Shown one piece after another: positions 8,279-16,020 of a stretch of 47,229 bases of DNA. Position numbers and translations under genes: made by a program. Every line of letters starts with the position of its first letter. Position 1 is the first letter of the stretch. The notes below the pieces were generated by a model. That model had not been told where the DNA came from. It worked only from the letters and a program-made list of their open reading frames with translations, and ran no database searches. Source of the stretch: Flavobacterium bizetiae (lineage in GTDB: Bacteria; Bacteroidota; Bacteroidia; Flavobacteriales; Flavobacteriaceae); contig NZ_CADCSU010000142.1 of NCBI RefSeq assembly GCF_902804475.1, forward strand, positions 1 to 47,229, read 5' to 3'.

Positions 8279-9127
8279 ATGAACTTTAAAAAAGTTGTTA
8301 GCTTAATAATGATGTTGTTTGTTTCTGTTTTTGCATTTGCTCAGGGCGGAAAAAAACTAGATAAAATAATAAAAAGAGATTATCAGATTATTGAATGTAC
8401 GATTGCAAAGATGTCTGATAAAACGGTTGAATATTCTTTGCCGGGAGAAACACTTCAAATCTCGCTTGATGTTTCTCAAATTGCGAGAATTGATTTTGCC
8501 AGCGGCCGTTCTCAAACCTTTGATGTCTCTGAAAATAATACTCCTTCTAATACTAATTCTGTTCAGGTTACTTCCTCAGAAATGAAGCCCAATACGATTG
8601 CTGTACTGCCTGTTCCGTATGTGAATTCAGGTACTATGGAAGAGTCTGAAGAAATGGCCAAATTTGCTCAAAATGATCTTTATAATAAATTGTTAGACAA
8701 ATCGGCGAATCTTTTTCCTTTAACGGTTCAGGATTTAAGGGTTACGAATAGTTTGCTGCATAAAGCGGGAATTGACTATAAAAATATTGATGAAACTCCA
8801 ATCGAGGATCTTCAAAAAATTCTGGGAGTCGATAATATTATTGCTGCAAAAGTTTCGTTTACCATTACCGAAGGTTCAACGTCTTCGACTTATAACAGCG
8901 GAAATGCCAAAGTGAGCGACAATAATAAAAAGGTAAAAACAAACGATGTGTCCACTACAAATTCAAGTAATCTAACGTATTACAATTACATGGTTTATTT
9001 TGATATGTACAAAAACGGCACAAAAATTTACTCACAAAGCCGTAAACCGTTCCTGAATATCAAAGACAGCTGGATGGATTCGATTACTTATTTGCTGAAA
9101 AGAAGCCCAATTTACGTAAAGAAATAA
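8279..9127 (+). CDS. exported CsgG/GNA1162-like protein
   Basis: A 282-residue exported protein. A signal sequence (MNFKKVVSLIMMLFVSVFAFAQ) is followed by a small beta domain (about residues 24-80) with the pattern 'IECTIAKMSDKTVEYSLPG', common in Bacteroidota secreted proteins. A domain starting 'NTIAVLPVPYVNSG' (about residue 103) follows. It continues with 'YNKLLDKSANLFPL' and 'ILGVDNIIAAKVSFTITEG', the layout of CsgG/GNA1162-type lipoprotein domains (PF05643-like). There is no lipobox Cys. A Ser/Thr/Asn-rich linker lies near residues 205-235. It runs 7 bp ahead of the PH-domain gene and is probably co-transcribed with it. An envelope role is inferred. Confidence 0.65.
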   Translation: MNFKKVVSLIMMLFVSVFAFAQGGKKLDKIIKRDYQIIECTIAKMSDKTVEYSLPGETLQISLDVSQIARIDFASGRSQTFDVSENNTPSNTNSVQVTSSEMKPNTIAVLPVPYVNSGTMEESEEMAKFAQNDLYNKLLDKSANLFPLTVQDLRVTNSLLHKAGIDYKNIDETPIEDLQKILGVDNIIAAKVSFTITEGSTSSTYNSGNAKVSDNNKKVKTNDVSTTNSSNLTYYNYMVYFDMYKNGTKIYSQSRKPFLNIKDSWMDSITYLLKRSPIYVKK

Positions 9128-9134
9128 GCGGTAA

Positions 9135-9563
9135 ATGGAAAAATTTAAATCTAAGATCGACGTCTGGTTTATTGTGCTTTTAGTTTTGCTTTTTGGATTA
9201 ATCCTTACAAGGCTTTTCTATGATGAAAAGTGGATTGGTTTTGCCTTTATATTATTTGTAGTGGCTTTTATTGCTTATATGTTTTCGACTACTTTTTATA
9301 TTATCGAGAATAAAAAGGTATTTATAAAATGCGGGATATTCTATAATTTATCAATTGACATTGCGAGTATTAAGCGAATTTCTGATAGTTATAATATCAT
9401 AAGTTCTCCTGCGCTTTCTTTTAGCAGAATTGAAATTTTGTATAATAAATTTGATACGGTTTTGATTTCGCCAAAAGATAAACTAAGGTTTATTGAAGCT
9501 ATCGAAAAGATTAATCCTCAGACAGAAATAAAAATTAAAGAAAAAAGTTACAAAATAAATTAA
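9135..9563 (+). CDS. bacterial PH-domain membrane protein
   Basis: A 142-residue protein with two adjacent membrane helices (about residues 10-55). They are followed by a small beta-rich domain that includes 'SSPALSFSRIEILYN', 'VLISPKDKLRFIEAIEKINP'. This matches the bPH (DUF1200/YyaB-like) layout, in which a Ser-Pro-Ala segment precedes an Arg-x-x-Ile/Val strand and the domain ends 'NP'. No enzymatic role is expected. The start lies 7 bp after the preceding stop. The following gene has its own promoter-like repeat. Confidence 0.7.
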   Translation: MEKFKSKIDVWFIVLLVLLFGLILTRLFYDEKWIGFAFILFVVAFIAYMFSTTFYIIENKKVFIKCGIFYNLSIDIASIKRISDSYNIISSPALSFSRIEILYNKFDTVLISPKDKLRFIEAIEKINPQTEIKIKEKSYKIN

Positions 9564-9585
9564 AATAATTGACTTTTTTGAGTCT

Positions 9586-9612
9586 TTGTGCGTTCGCACC
9601 TTTGTACCTTTG
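9586..9612 (+). promoter_or_regulatory. promoter of the TRIC gene within CCTTTG repeats
   Basis: TTG (9586-9588) and TACCTTTG (9605-9612) are 16 bp apart. The second matches the Bacteroidota -7 consensus TAnnTTTG exactly; the spacing is slightly short. The box is part of a short tandem array of ACCTTTG/ACCTTTGC units that ends about 18 nt before the ATG, leaving a very short leader. Confidence 0.5.
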
Positions 9613-9630
9613 CACCTTAAAAAAAATAAA

Positions 9631-10233
9631 ATGTTTCATTTATTAGACCTTATTGGTACAATGGCTTTTGCAATGTCCGGCGCTTTAACGGCAATGCATA
9701 AAAAACTAGATCCGTTTGGTGTTTTTATCATTGCTTTTGTAACGGCAGTGGGAGGCGGAACGCTTCGTGATGTTTTAATAGGCAGAACGCCAGTAGGATG
9801 GATGCAGGATTTAAAATATGTTTATGTTATTATTTTAGGTTTTGGATTGGCAATTCTTTTTAGAAAAAAGTTTGATAAACTACGAACTTCCTTGTTTTTG
9901 TTTGATACCATTGGGTTGGGTGTTTTTACTTTAATTGGTCTCGAAAGAGGGATTATGACAGGTTTGCATCCCGTAATTTGTATTGCATTGGGCACCATGA
10001 CAGCTTGTTTTGGCGGTGTAACCCGTGATATTTTGTGTACAGAAATTCCAACAATCTTTAGAAGAGAGATTTATGCTACGATTTGTATTTTTGGCGGAAT
10101 TGTATTTTTTGCACTAAAAAAACTCAACCTCGAAGATGATATTTTGTATCTCGTAACTTCTGTTGTTATAATTACTGCGCGATTATTGGCAGTAAAATTC
10201 AAATGGTATTTACCGGCGTTTGACCATAAATAA
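9631..10233 (+). CDS. TRIC-type (UPF0126) cation channel protein
   Basis: A 200-residue integral membrane protein of the UPF0126/YadS family, the bacterial TRIC cation-channel fold. It contains two tandem repeats of three helices, each with a Gly-Gly...Arg-Asp motif ('VGGGTLRDVLIG' and 'CFGGVTRDILCTE'). A seventh helix sits at the C-terminus. I chose the ATG at 9631 because it begins the first helix (MFHLLDLIGTMAFAMSGAL); an upstream in-frame TTG/GTG-type extension would translate the promoter repeat. TRIC homologues conduct K+ and other monovalent ions; the physiological role in bacteria is unclear. Confidence 0.88.
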   Translation: MFHLLDLIGTMAFAMSGALTAMHKKLDPFGVFIIAFVTAVGGGTLRDVLIGRTPVGWMQDLKYVYVIILGFGLAILFRKKFDKLRTSLFLFDTIGLGVFTLIGLERGIMTGLHPVICIALGTMTACFGGVTRDILCTEIPTIFRREIYATICIFGGIVFFALKKLNLEDDILYLVTSVVIITARLLAVKFKWYLPAFDHK

Positions 10234-10373
10234 GGTTTATTTGCTATCAATTTTACTAATTTTCACGAATCATGTCGACTGCAAAAAATGTGTGCATATT
10301 TGTTTTGTATTTTATGCAGAGAAAAATTAGTGTAAATTCGTGCGATTCGTGACAAAAAAAGCAACAATAATAA
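10234..10373. repeat. intergenic inverted-repeat unit ('TCACGAATC ... GATTCGTGA')
   Basis: A 9-bp exact inverted repeat (10263-10271 and 10344-10352) frames a 72-nt loop that itself starts and ends with CTGCA/TGCAG (10280s to 10319). The sequence 'TTAGTGTAAATTCGTG' on the right arm is of the short, degenerate kind that fills flavobacterial spacers. No terminator T-tract or -7 box is visible. Confidence 0.45.
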
Positions 10374-11324
10374 ATGACAAAATACACCGTAAAAAAATAC
10401 GATCAGAACGATTATACTATTTGGAATGAGTTTCTGGCTCAGGCCAAAAACGCTACATTTTTGTTTCATCGTGATTTTATGGAATATCATAAAAATCGTT
10501 TTGAAGATTTTTCGCTTTTGGTTTATCACGACGAAAAACTGGTAAGTATTTTGCCAGCCAATAAAGTTGGGAATTCTGTTTATTCGCATCAGGGACTTAC
10601 TTATGGCGGATTGGTATATTCTAATAAAGTAAATGGCGAAAAAGTAGAAGCGATTTTAGATGCCGTTTTGTTTTTTTTGAAACAGAATTTGTTTGAAACC
10701 TTTTACTACAAACCTATTCCTAATTTTTATTTTCCTGAAGGAAACAACGAAACCGACTTTTTTTTGTTTAAAAGAGGAGCCGTTTTAGATCGAAAAGAAA
10801 TGAATCTGGCGGTTAATCTTGAATTGCCTTTGCAAATTTCTAAAAGTAAATTAAAACATTTTAGACGCATTGAAGATTTGGATTTGGATATTTTCGAAGA
10901 GGAAGATTTTGCACCTTTTTGGGATGAAATTTTAGCACCAAGATTACTGGAGAAATTCAATGTAAAACCTGTTCATACAAAAGAAGAAATTGCACTTTTA
11001 AAGCAAAAATTCCCCGAAAATATAAGGCAATATTCGGTTTATCAAAATGATGAAATTATTGCCGGAATTACCATTTTTGAAACCGAAAATGTGGTAAAAT
11101 CTCAATATGGAGCTACGTCAAAAAAAGGAGAGGAGTTTCGAGCGCTTGATTTTTTATTCATTAATTTGATCGAAAAGTACAAAAGAAAAGGCAAACGCTT
11201 TTTTGATATGGGAATCGTAAATGAAGAAAACGAAAGCGGTTATCATGCAGGACTTTTAAAACAAAAAGAAGAATTAGGATGTACGGTTTATAATCAGGAT
11301 TTTTATAAAATTGATATAAAATGA
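10374..11324 (+). CDS. FemAB/GNAT-like acyltransferase
   Basis: A 316-residue protein with a split GNAT fold of the FemAB type. The N-terminal part contains 'WNEFLAQAKNATFLFHRDFMEYH' and 'ILPANKVGNSVYSHQGLTYGG'. The C-terminal half contains 'SQYGATSKKGEEFRALDFLFINLIEKYKRKG' and 'FFDMGIVNEENESGYHAGLLKQKEELG', typical of enzymes that acylate an amino sugar or peptide. It overlaps the start of the DegT aminotransferase by 4 bp (ATGA-type), so it is translationally coupled to it. That makes an N-acylation of the amino sugar produced by that enzyme the simplest guess. Substrate and acyl donor are not visible in the sequence. Confidence 0.72.
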   Translation: MTKYTVKKYDQNDYTIWNEFLAQAKNATFLFHRDFMEYHKNRFEDFSLLVYHDEKLVSILPANKVGNSVYSHQGLTYGGLVYSNKVNGEKVEAILDAVLFFLKQNLFETFYYKPIPNFYFPEGNNETDFFLFKRGAVLDRKEMNLAVNLELPLQISKSKLKHFRRIEDLDLDIFEEEDFAPFWDEILAPRLLEKFNVKPVHTKEEIALLKQKFPENIRQYSVYQNDEIIAGITIFETENVVKSQYGATSKKGEEFRALDFLFINLIEKYKRKGKRFFDMGIVNEENESGYHAGLLKQKEELGCTVYNQDFYKIDIK

Positions 11325-12475
11325 TACCATTTCTGGACCTAAAAAAAATAAACGAACCTTATGAAACTGTATTTCAGGAAAAACTGAAATTGGTTTTAGA
11401 CAATGGTTGGTATATTTTAGGGAAAGAAGTCGAAACATTCGAAAAGGCTTTTGCCGAATATTGCCAAACTCAATACTGTATTGGAGTCGGGAATGGTTTT
11501 GATGCTTTGGTTTTGATTTTTAAAGGATATATTCAGCTTGGGAAGTTGCAAAAAGGAGATGAAGTTATCGTTCCTGCAAATACTTATATTGCTAGCATTC
11601 TGGCGATTTTACAGGCAGATTTAGTTCCGGTTTTGGTTGAACCAAAGTTGGAAACCTACAATATAAACCCGGATTTGATTCGGGAGAAAATCACTTTGAA
11701 AACAAAAGCGGTTTTAGCCGTTCATTTGTACGGTCAATTGGCTGAAATGGACAAGATCACCGAAATAGCAATCGAAAATGATTTAATAATTGTTGAAGAT
11801 GCTGCGCAGTCGCATGGAGCTAAGACAAATTCCAATAATCTTAAATTCCAAATTCCAAATTTTGATGATAGCAAAAATGACAATCTAAAATCTAAAATCA
11901 ACAATCTAAAATCAGCAATCGCTTACAGTTTTTATCCCGGTAAAAATTTAGGTTGTCTGGGCGATGGCGGTGCAATAACAACAAACGATTCTGAATTGGC
12001 AAAAGTGCTTTTCTCGCTTCGGAATTACGGTTCTGAGAAAAAGTATTTCAACGAATATATTGGTGTAAATTCAAGATTAGATGAACTTCAGGCGGCGTTT
12101 CTAAATGCGAAATTGCCAAATTTAGATGCAGATAATGAAAAGAGAAGGATTGTTGCAAAACGATATTTATCAGAAATTAAGAGCGATAAAATAATACTGC
12201 CGTTTTGGGATTTTTCTACTAATCATGTTTTTCATTTGTTTGTAATCAGAACCTCAAAAAGAGACCATTTGCAAGCGTATTTAGCTCAAAATAATATTCA
12301 GACCGTTATTCATTATCCTGTTCCTCCACACAAACAAAAAGCATTTTTAGAGTGGAATGCTTTGTTTTATCCTATAACGGAGAAAATTCATGATGAGATT
12401 TTGAGTTTACCAATGAGTCCTGTTTTAACAGAGGACGAGATTAGCTTTATTGTTGATGTTTTAAATCAATATTAG
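11321..12475 (+). CDS. DegT/DnrJ/EryC1/StrS sugar aminotransferase (FdtB-like), with insertion
   Basis: A 384-residue PLP-dependent aminotransferase. It starts MIPFLDLKKIN, has 'GVGNGFDALVL' and 'VPANTYIASILAI', 'IIVEDAAQSHGA' and the PLP lysine K208 in 'FYPGKNLG'. Later come 'GVNSRLDELQAAFLNAKL' and 'HYPVPPHKQKA'. This pattern fits FdtB/QdtB enzymes, which convert dTDP-3-keto-6-deoxyhexose to the 3-amino sugar. A matching 3,4-ketoisomerase is encoded 3.1 kb downstream. Residues about 168-198 are odd: in relatives a short 'G..G..GD' loop joins the HGA and FSFYPG motifs. Here about 20 extra Asn/Lys/Leu/Ser-rich residues are encoded by repeat-like DNA at 11822-11914. The reading frame stays open and the key residues are intact, so it may still be active. 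Confidence 0.85.
   Translation: MIPFLDLKKINEPYETVFQEKLKLVLDNGWYILGKEVETFEKAFAEYCQTQYCIGVGNGFDALVLIFKGYIQLGKLQKGDEVIVPANTYIASILAILQADLVPVLVEPKLETYNINPDLIREKITLKTKAVLAVHLYGQLAEMDKITEIAIENDLIIVEDAAQSHGAKTNSNNLKFQIPNFDDSKNDNLKSKINNLKSAIAYSFYPGKNLGCLGDGGAITTNDSELAKVLFSLRNYGSEKKYFNEYIGVNSRLDELQAAFLNAKLPNLDADNEKRRIVAKRYLSEIKSDKIILPFWDFSTNHVFHLFVIRTSKRDHLQAYLAQNNIQTVIHYPVPPHKQKAFLEWNALFYPITEKIHDEILSLPMSPVLTEDEISFIVDVLNQY
11822..11914 (+). repeat. repeat-derived in-frame insertion inside the aminotransferase gene
   Basis: AAATTCCAAATTCCAA at 11843-11858 is identical to the intergenic repeat at 30484-30499. A 13-bp direct repeat ACAATCTAAAATC (11880-11892, 11901-11913) lies in the same stretch, offset by 21 bp, a multiple of three. 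The composition differs sharply from the flanking codons, and the translation is low-complexity. Confidence 0.65.
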
Positions 12476-12476
12476 T

Positions 12477-13751
12477 TTGAACGCGCTGAGAAAAATAACT
12501 CAAACGACTTTGTTTAAAATTACTTCTTTAAACAGTTTTAGCATTGCCATTAAAATCGGAATTGGGTTAATAACGTCAAAAGTATTGGCCATTTTTGTTG
12601 GTCCTGCCGGAATGGCTTTGGTGGGGAATTTGCGTAATTTTTTAACCTCTTTAGAAAGTATTTCGACCCTTGGCTTTCAGAGTGGTATTATAAAATATGT
12701 GGCAGAAAATCATAAAAACAAAGCAGTGCTTCAAAAAATAATGGCTACGGTTTTTATTAGTTTGGTTTTTGTTGCCTTTGTTTTAAGTGGTGTTTTATAT
12801 TTTTTTGCTTCTTTCTGGAACAATACAATTTTAAGCTCAGCTTTTGATTATACTCTTGTTTTCAAAATCCTTGCTTTGGCTTTGCCCTGGTATGCCGTAT
12901 CTGTTTTTTTATTGGCGGTTCTTAATGGCTTAAGTCAGTTCAAAAGAGTGATTTGGGTTAATATTATTGGAAATACTTTAGGATTATTGTTTTCTCTTTT
13001 AATGATTTTACAGTTTCAAACGTTGGGAGCTTTATTGGCAATTGTTATTACGCCGGCTTTATTGTTTTTTGTTACTTTTTATTTTGTACAAAAAGAAATC
13101 AATTTTTTGCAGACCATTCGTTTGCATTTATACGATTTTAAAATTATAAAAGATTTATTGCCTTTTTCTTTAATGGCATTGGTTTCATCCGTTTTAGGAC
13201 CAATAGTTTATTTGGCCATTAGAAATAGTGTTATTGCAACTTTAGGTATCGAACAAGCTGGTTTTTGGGAAAGTATGACGCGTATTTCAACGTATTATAT
13301 GCTTTTTGTAAGTACAATTCTAACCGTTTATTTTTTGCCTAAGCTTTCAATGGCGCAAGGAAATCAGGAAACAAAAAGTATCTTTTGGCAGTATTACAAA
13401 TCTATTTTACCCGTTTTTATGATGGGTTTAGTAGTCGTTTATTTTGCTCGTTTTTTTATTGTTCAGGTATTGTTTACCAAAGAATTTTTGCCTGTTGCTT
13501 CACTTTTCTTTTGGCAACTTATAGGTGATGTTTTCAAAGTGGCTTTTCTTATTTTAGGATATCAGTTTTTTGCTAAGAAACTGACTAAAGCTTTTATTAT
13601 TGCCGAAGTAGCTTCTCTTGCTCTTTTGTATTTTTCGAATTTGGTTTTCATGCAGTATTTCGGGATACAAGGTGTTGTAATGGCGCAGGCTTTTGATAAT
13701 TTTATTTATCTGATGGTTTTGTGTGTGTATTTTAGAAAAAGTTTGTTTTAA
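12477..13751 (+). CDS. Wzx-type O-antigen/polysaccharide flippase
   Basis: A 424-residue multi-pass membrane protein (about 12 helices) of the O-antigen translocase/polysaccharide exporter family. The opening 'TLFKITSLNSFSIAIKIGIGLITSKVLA' and 'GPAGMALVGNLRNFLTSL' are characteristic. It would flip an undecaprenyl-linked repeat unit across the inner membrane. The start is a TTG 1 bp after the aminotransferase stop; no ATG gives a comparable N-terminus, and relatives start at this point. The end overlaps the convergent glycosyltransferase by 4 bp. With the sugar genes it forms the export step of the cluster. Confidence 0.85.
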   Translation: MNALRKITQTTLFKITSLNSFSIAIKIGIGLITSKVLAIFVGPAGMALVGNLRNFLTSLESISTLGFQSGIIKYVAENHKNKAVLQKIMATVFISLVFVAFVLSGVLYFFASFWNNTILSSAFDYTLVFKILALALPWYAVSVFLLAVLNGLSQFKRVIWVNIIGNTLGLLFSLLMILQFQTLGALLAIVITPALLFFVTFYFVQKEINFLQTIRLHLYDFKIIKDLLPFSLMALVSSVLGPIVYLAIRNSVIATLGIEQAGFWESMTRISTYYMLFVSTILTVYFLPKLSMAQGNQETKSIFWQYYKSILPVFMMGLVVVYFARFFIVQVLFTKEFLPVASLFFWQLIGDVFKVAFLILGYQFFAKKLTKAFIIAEVASLALLYFSNLVFMQYFGIQGVVMAQAFDNFIYLMVLCVYFRKSLF

Positions 13752-14632
13752 AATCTTAACTTCAATTCCAACGGAATATATTTGATAAACAAACCAAAAT
13801 TGTACGTTTTTTGTGCTTTCACCATTTCCTGATGAACACGTTTTAATACGGCTTTGTTCTCGGCTTTTGTTTTATTTAAGGCAATCGCTTTTTTTATAAT
13901 AAGGTAAGTCGAATGGTTTATTTTTCTGGTTCGGGAACTCAATTTTCTGTAAAACTGATTTCCTAATGAGTTTTCCAATTCTCTTTTCTGAATTAAAACC
14001 GAATCAATAAATTCAAAATTATAGTTTCTGGCAACTCTGATCCAAAGGTCTAAATCTTCGTAAGCCAGATTTTCGTCATAGCCGTTTAGTTCGTCTAAAA
14101 CTTCTCTTTTTACCATCGAAGAAACAGAACAAATCATACAGCTTTGGCCTAATATAGATGAATAAATATCTCCCGTTGCAGGTTTTTTCAGTACTTTGTT
14201 TTCTGTATTAACATCGTAATAATAACGAAGATGCGCATTATTCTCTGAGATAATTTCGGCATTTCCGTAAACAATGGCCAGGTTTTTTATTTCAGAATTT
14301 AAAAAAGTGGCAATTTGTTGTTCTACACAATTTGGTAATAAAACATCATCGGCAGCCAAATCAATTACATAATCTCCTTTTGCAAATTTTAGTGCTTTAT
14401 TAAATGTTTTGGTGTTTCCTAAGTTGATTTCGTTGGAAATGAATTTTATTTCAGGATAATTTTCCAGCCACTTTGTAATCGCTTTTTTCGAAGCATCGTT
14501 ACTACAATCATCAGCTATAATAAGTTCAATATTTTTATAACTCTGGTTTAAAACGGAATGTAGAGACTCGACCACGAACTGTTCATGATTGTAGCACAAA
14601 CAAATAATAGAAACTAATGGAAGGTTTTGCAT
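13748..14632 (-). CDS. family-2 glycosyltransferase
   Basis: A GT-A fold glycosyltransferase (294 residues from the ATG at 14632; an upstream in-frame start adds nine residues before the strand 'PLVSIICLCYN'). The nucleotide-binding strand is followed by 'IIADDCSNDASKKA' (DD near residue 42). The DxD-type site is 'DLAADDVLLPNC' near residue 90, and 'YEDLDLWIRVARNYNF' later is the usual acceptor or catalytic region with 'ED'. The C-terminal 70 residues are basic and helical. It reads against the flippase, with a 4-bp overlap of stop codons, and is divergent from the next glycosyltransferase. Donor and acceptor are unknown. Confidence 0.85.
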   Translation of the reverse strand: MQNLPLVSIICLCYNHEQFVVESLHSVLNQSYKNIELIIADDCSNDASKKAITKWLENYPEIKFISNEINLGNTKTFNKALKFAKGDYVIDLAADDVLLPNCVEQQIATFLNSEIKNLAIVYGNAEIISENNAHLRYYYDVNTENKVLKKPATGDIYSSILGQSCMICSVSSMVKREVLDELNGYDENLAYEDLDLWIRVARNYNFEFIDSVLIQKRELENSLGNQFYRKLSSRTRKINHSTYLIIKKAIALNKTKAENKAVLKRVHQEMVKAQKTYNFGLFIKYIPLELKLRF

Positions 14633-14750
14633 AAATAGAACAGCGTTTGAAACGATCAAAAATAAGAAATATAATAGCGGTTTTTGGGAAGTAATTTACA
14701 ATTAAATTAAAAAGCAGATTTTTGCAGTATTCTTTTCGTTTACTATTTTT

Positions 14751-14758
14751 TACATTTG
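14751..14758 (+). promoter_or_regulatory. -7 box directly before a glycosyltransferase start
   Basis: TACATTTG matches the TAnnTTTG consensus and ends 7 bp before the ATG at 14766. No good TTG lies at the usual distance upstream. If used, transcription would begin at or next to the start codon. Confidence 0.35.
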
Positions 14759-14765
14759 TTTTTAT

Positions 14766-15614
14766 ATGAAAGACAAAACAGAACGTTTTTTTCAGGAAAC
14801 TGATATTGAAATTTTGATCGCTACAATGCATCGGGATTCATTAGACTTTCTGTTGCCTATGTTTCCGTTTTTGCATTTTTCTAATTTCCGAATTTTAATC
14901 GTCAATCAAACTGAGAAAGGAATAATTTTAAAATCAGAATATTCGAATATCAGAGTGATAAATTCTTTCGAAAAAGGTTTATCCAAAAGCCGAAATCTGG
15001 CATTAGAAAATGCTCTCGGAAAAATTCTTGTCCTTGCAGATGATGATGTAGTATATCAGGAAGGATTTGACTCGACAATAATCAAAGCTTACAATCAATT
15101 TCCGAATGCCGCGGCAATTCGATTTTGTGCTGTCAAAGCAAATGGCGATTTAATAAAAAAGTATCCTCAAAGTTCTAAAACGAATTTGAACGTTTTTGAT
15201 ATTTTGAATACCAGCTCTATAGAAATGACTTTCAATACTGCTATTCTTGATCAATTTAAAATTCGTTTTGATGAAAATTTTGGATTGGGAGAAATATTCG
15301 AAATGGGAGAAGAAGCCATTTTTCTATTTGATTTAAAGAACAAAAGACAGCAATTGGTTTTTGATTCACAAGTAATTGTAAAACATCAGGAACTCACTTC
15401 ATCAGACAAAAAAAGCATCAGAGAAAAGTACTTTATTCAAGGCGCATTGTTTACCAGAATTTTTAAAAGCAATTATATTTATTGGATATTTGTGAAGCTT
15501 TTTTTCGATTTAAAACAAAATAAGTTACAATTTAGAGAACTCAAAAAAGCTCTGAAAAGCGCCAAAGAAGGTCACGAAAAATTTGAAACAATATCGTATG
15601 AAATTAAAGAATAA
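14766..15614 (+). CDS. family-2-like glycosyltransferase
   Basis: A 282-residue protein with a divergent GT-A domain. The first strand is 'EILIATMHRDSL', followed by 'NSFEKGLSKSRNLALENALGKILVLADDDVVY', in which DDD near residue 93 is the metal/nucleotide site. 'FGLGEIFEMGEEAIFLFDLKN' near residue 180 resembles the catalytic acidic motif of these enzymes. The lack of the usual 'DGSTD' motif after the first strand marks it as a distinct subfamily. It overlaps the ketoisomerase by 17 bp and is translationally coupled to it. A role in building the same glycan is inferred. Confidence 0.75.
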   Translation: MKDKTERFFQETDIEILIATMHRDSLDFLLPMFPFLHFSNFRILIVNQTEKGIILKSEYSNIRVINSFEKGLSKSRNLALENALGKILVLADDDVVYQEGFDSTIIKAYNQFPNAAAIRFCAVKANGDLIKKYPQSSKTNLNVFDILNTSSIEMTFNTAILDQFKIRFDENFGLGEIFEMGEEAIFLFDLKNKRQQLVFDSQVIVKHQELTSSDKKSIREKYFIQGALFTRIFKSNYIYWIFVKLFFDLKQNKLQFRELKKALKSAKEGHEKFETISYEIKE

Positions 15615-16020
15615 CGGAATACAGATTTTACCGATTCCTAAAATAGAAGATCCCAGAGGAAATCTTTCGGTCATAGAAAATGATATTGTTCCGTTTGATA
15701 TAAAACGCGTTTATTATTTGTACGATGTTCCAAGTGGTTCCGAACGCGGCGGACATGCGCATAAAGAACTTCAGGAGTTTTTGGTTGCTTTAAGCGGTAG
15801 TTTTGATGTTGTTCTGAACGATGGAGAAGACGAACGAATTGTGACTTTAAACAAACCTTACGAAGGTTTATTAATTAATCCCGGAATCTGGCGCGAACTT
15901 CAAAATTTTTCTTCGGGTTCTGTTTGTTTGGTGGTTGCTTCAGACGTTTATATCGAAGAAGATTATATTAGAAACTTTGATGAATTTTTAAAATATTCTA
16001 ATTATAAACAGAAAAATTAA
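15598..16020 (+). CDS. dTDP-4-dehydro-6-deoxyhexose 3,4-ketoisomerase (FdtA/QdtA/WxcM type)
   Basis: A 140-residue single cupin. Key features are 'PRGNLSVIEN' near the N-terminus and 'KRVYYLYDVPSGSERGGHAHKE', where the two histidines of 'GGHAH' lie in the active site. 'LNDGEDERIVTLNKPYEGLLINPGIWRELQNFS' and 'VVASDVYIEEDYIRNFDEF' follow. These enzymes move the keto group from C4 to C3 of dTDP-4-keto-6-deoxyglucose, making the substrate of an FdtB-like transaminase such as the one at 11321. The sequence alone does not separate the gluco (Qdt) and galacto (Fdt) products. I prefer the ATG at 15598 to an in-frame TTG at 15583. The 3' end overlaps the convergent glycosyltransferase by 23 bp. Confidence 0.85.
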   Translation: MKLKNNGIQILPIPKIEDPRGNLSVIENDIVPFDIKRVYYLYDVPSGSERGGHAHKELQEFLVALSGSFDVVLNDGEDERIVTLNKPYEGLLINPGIWRELQNFSSGSVCLVVASDVYIEEDYIRNFDEFLKYSNYKQKN

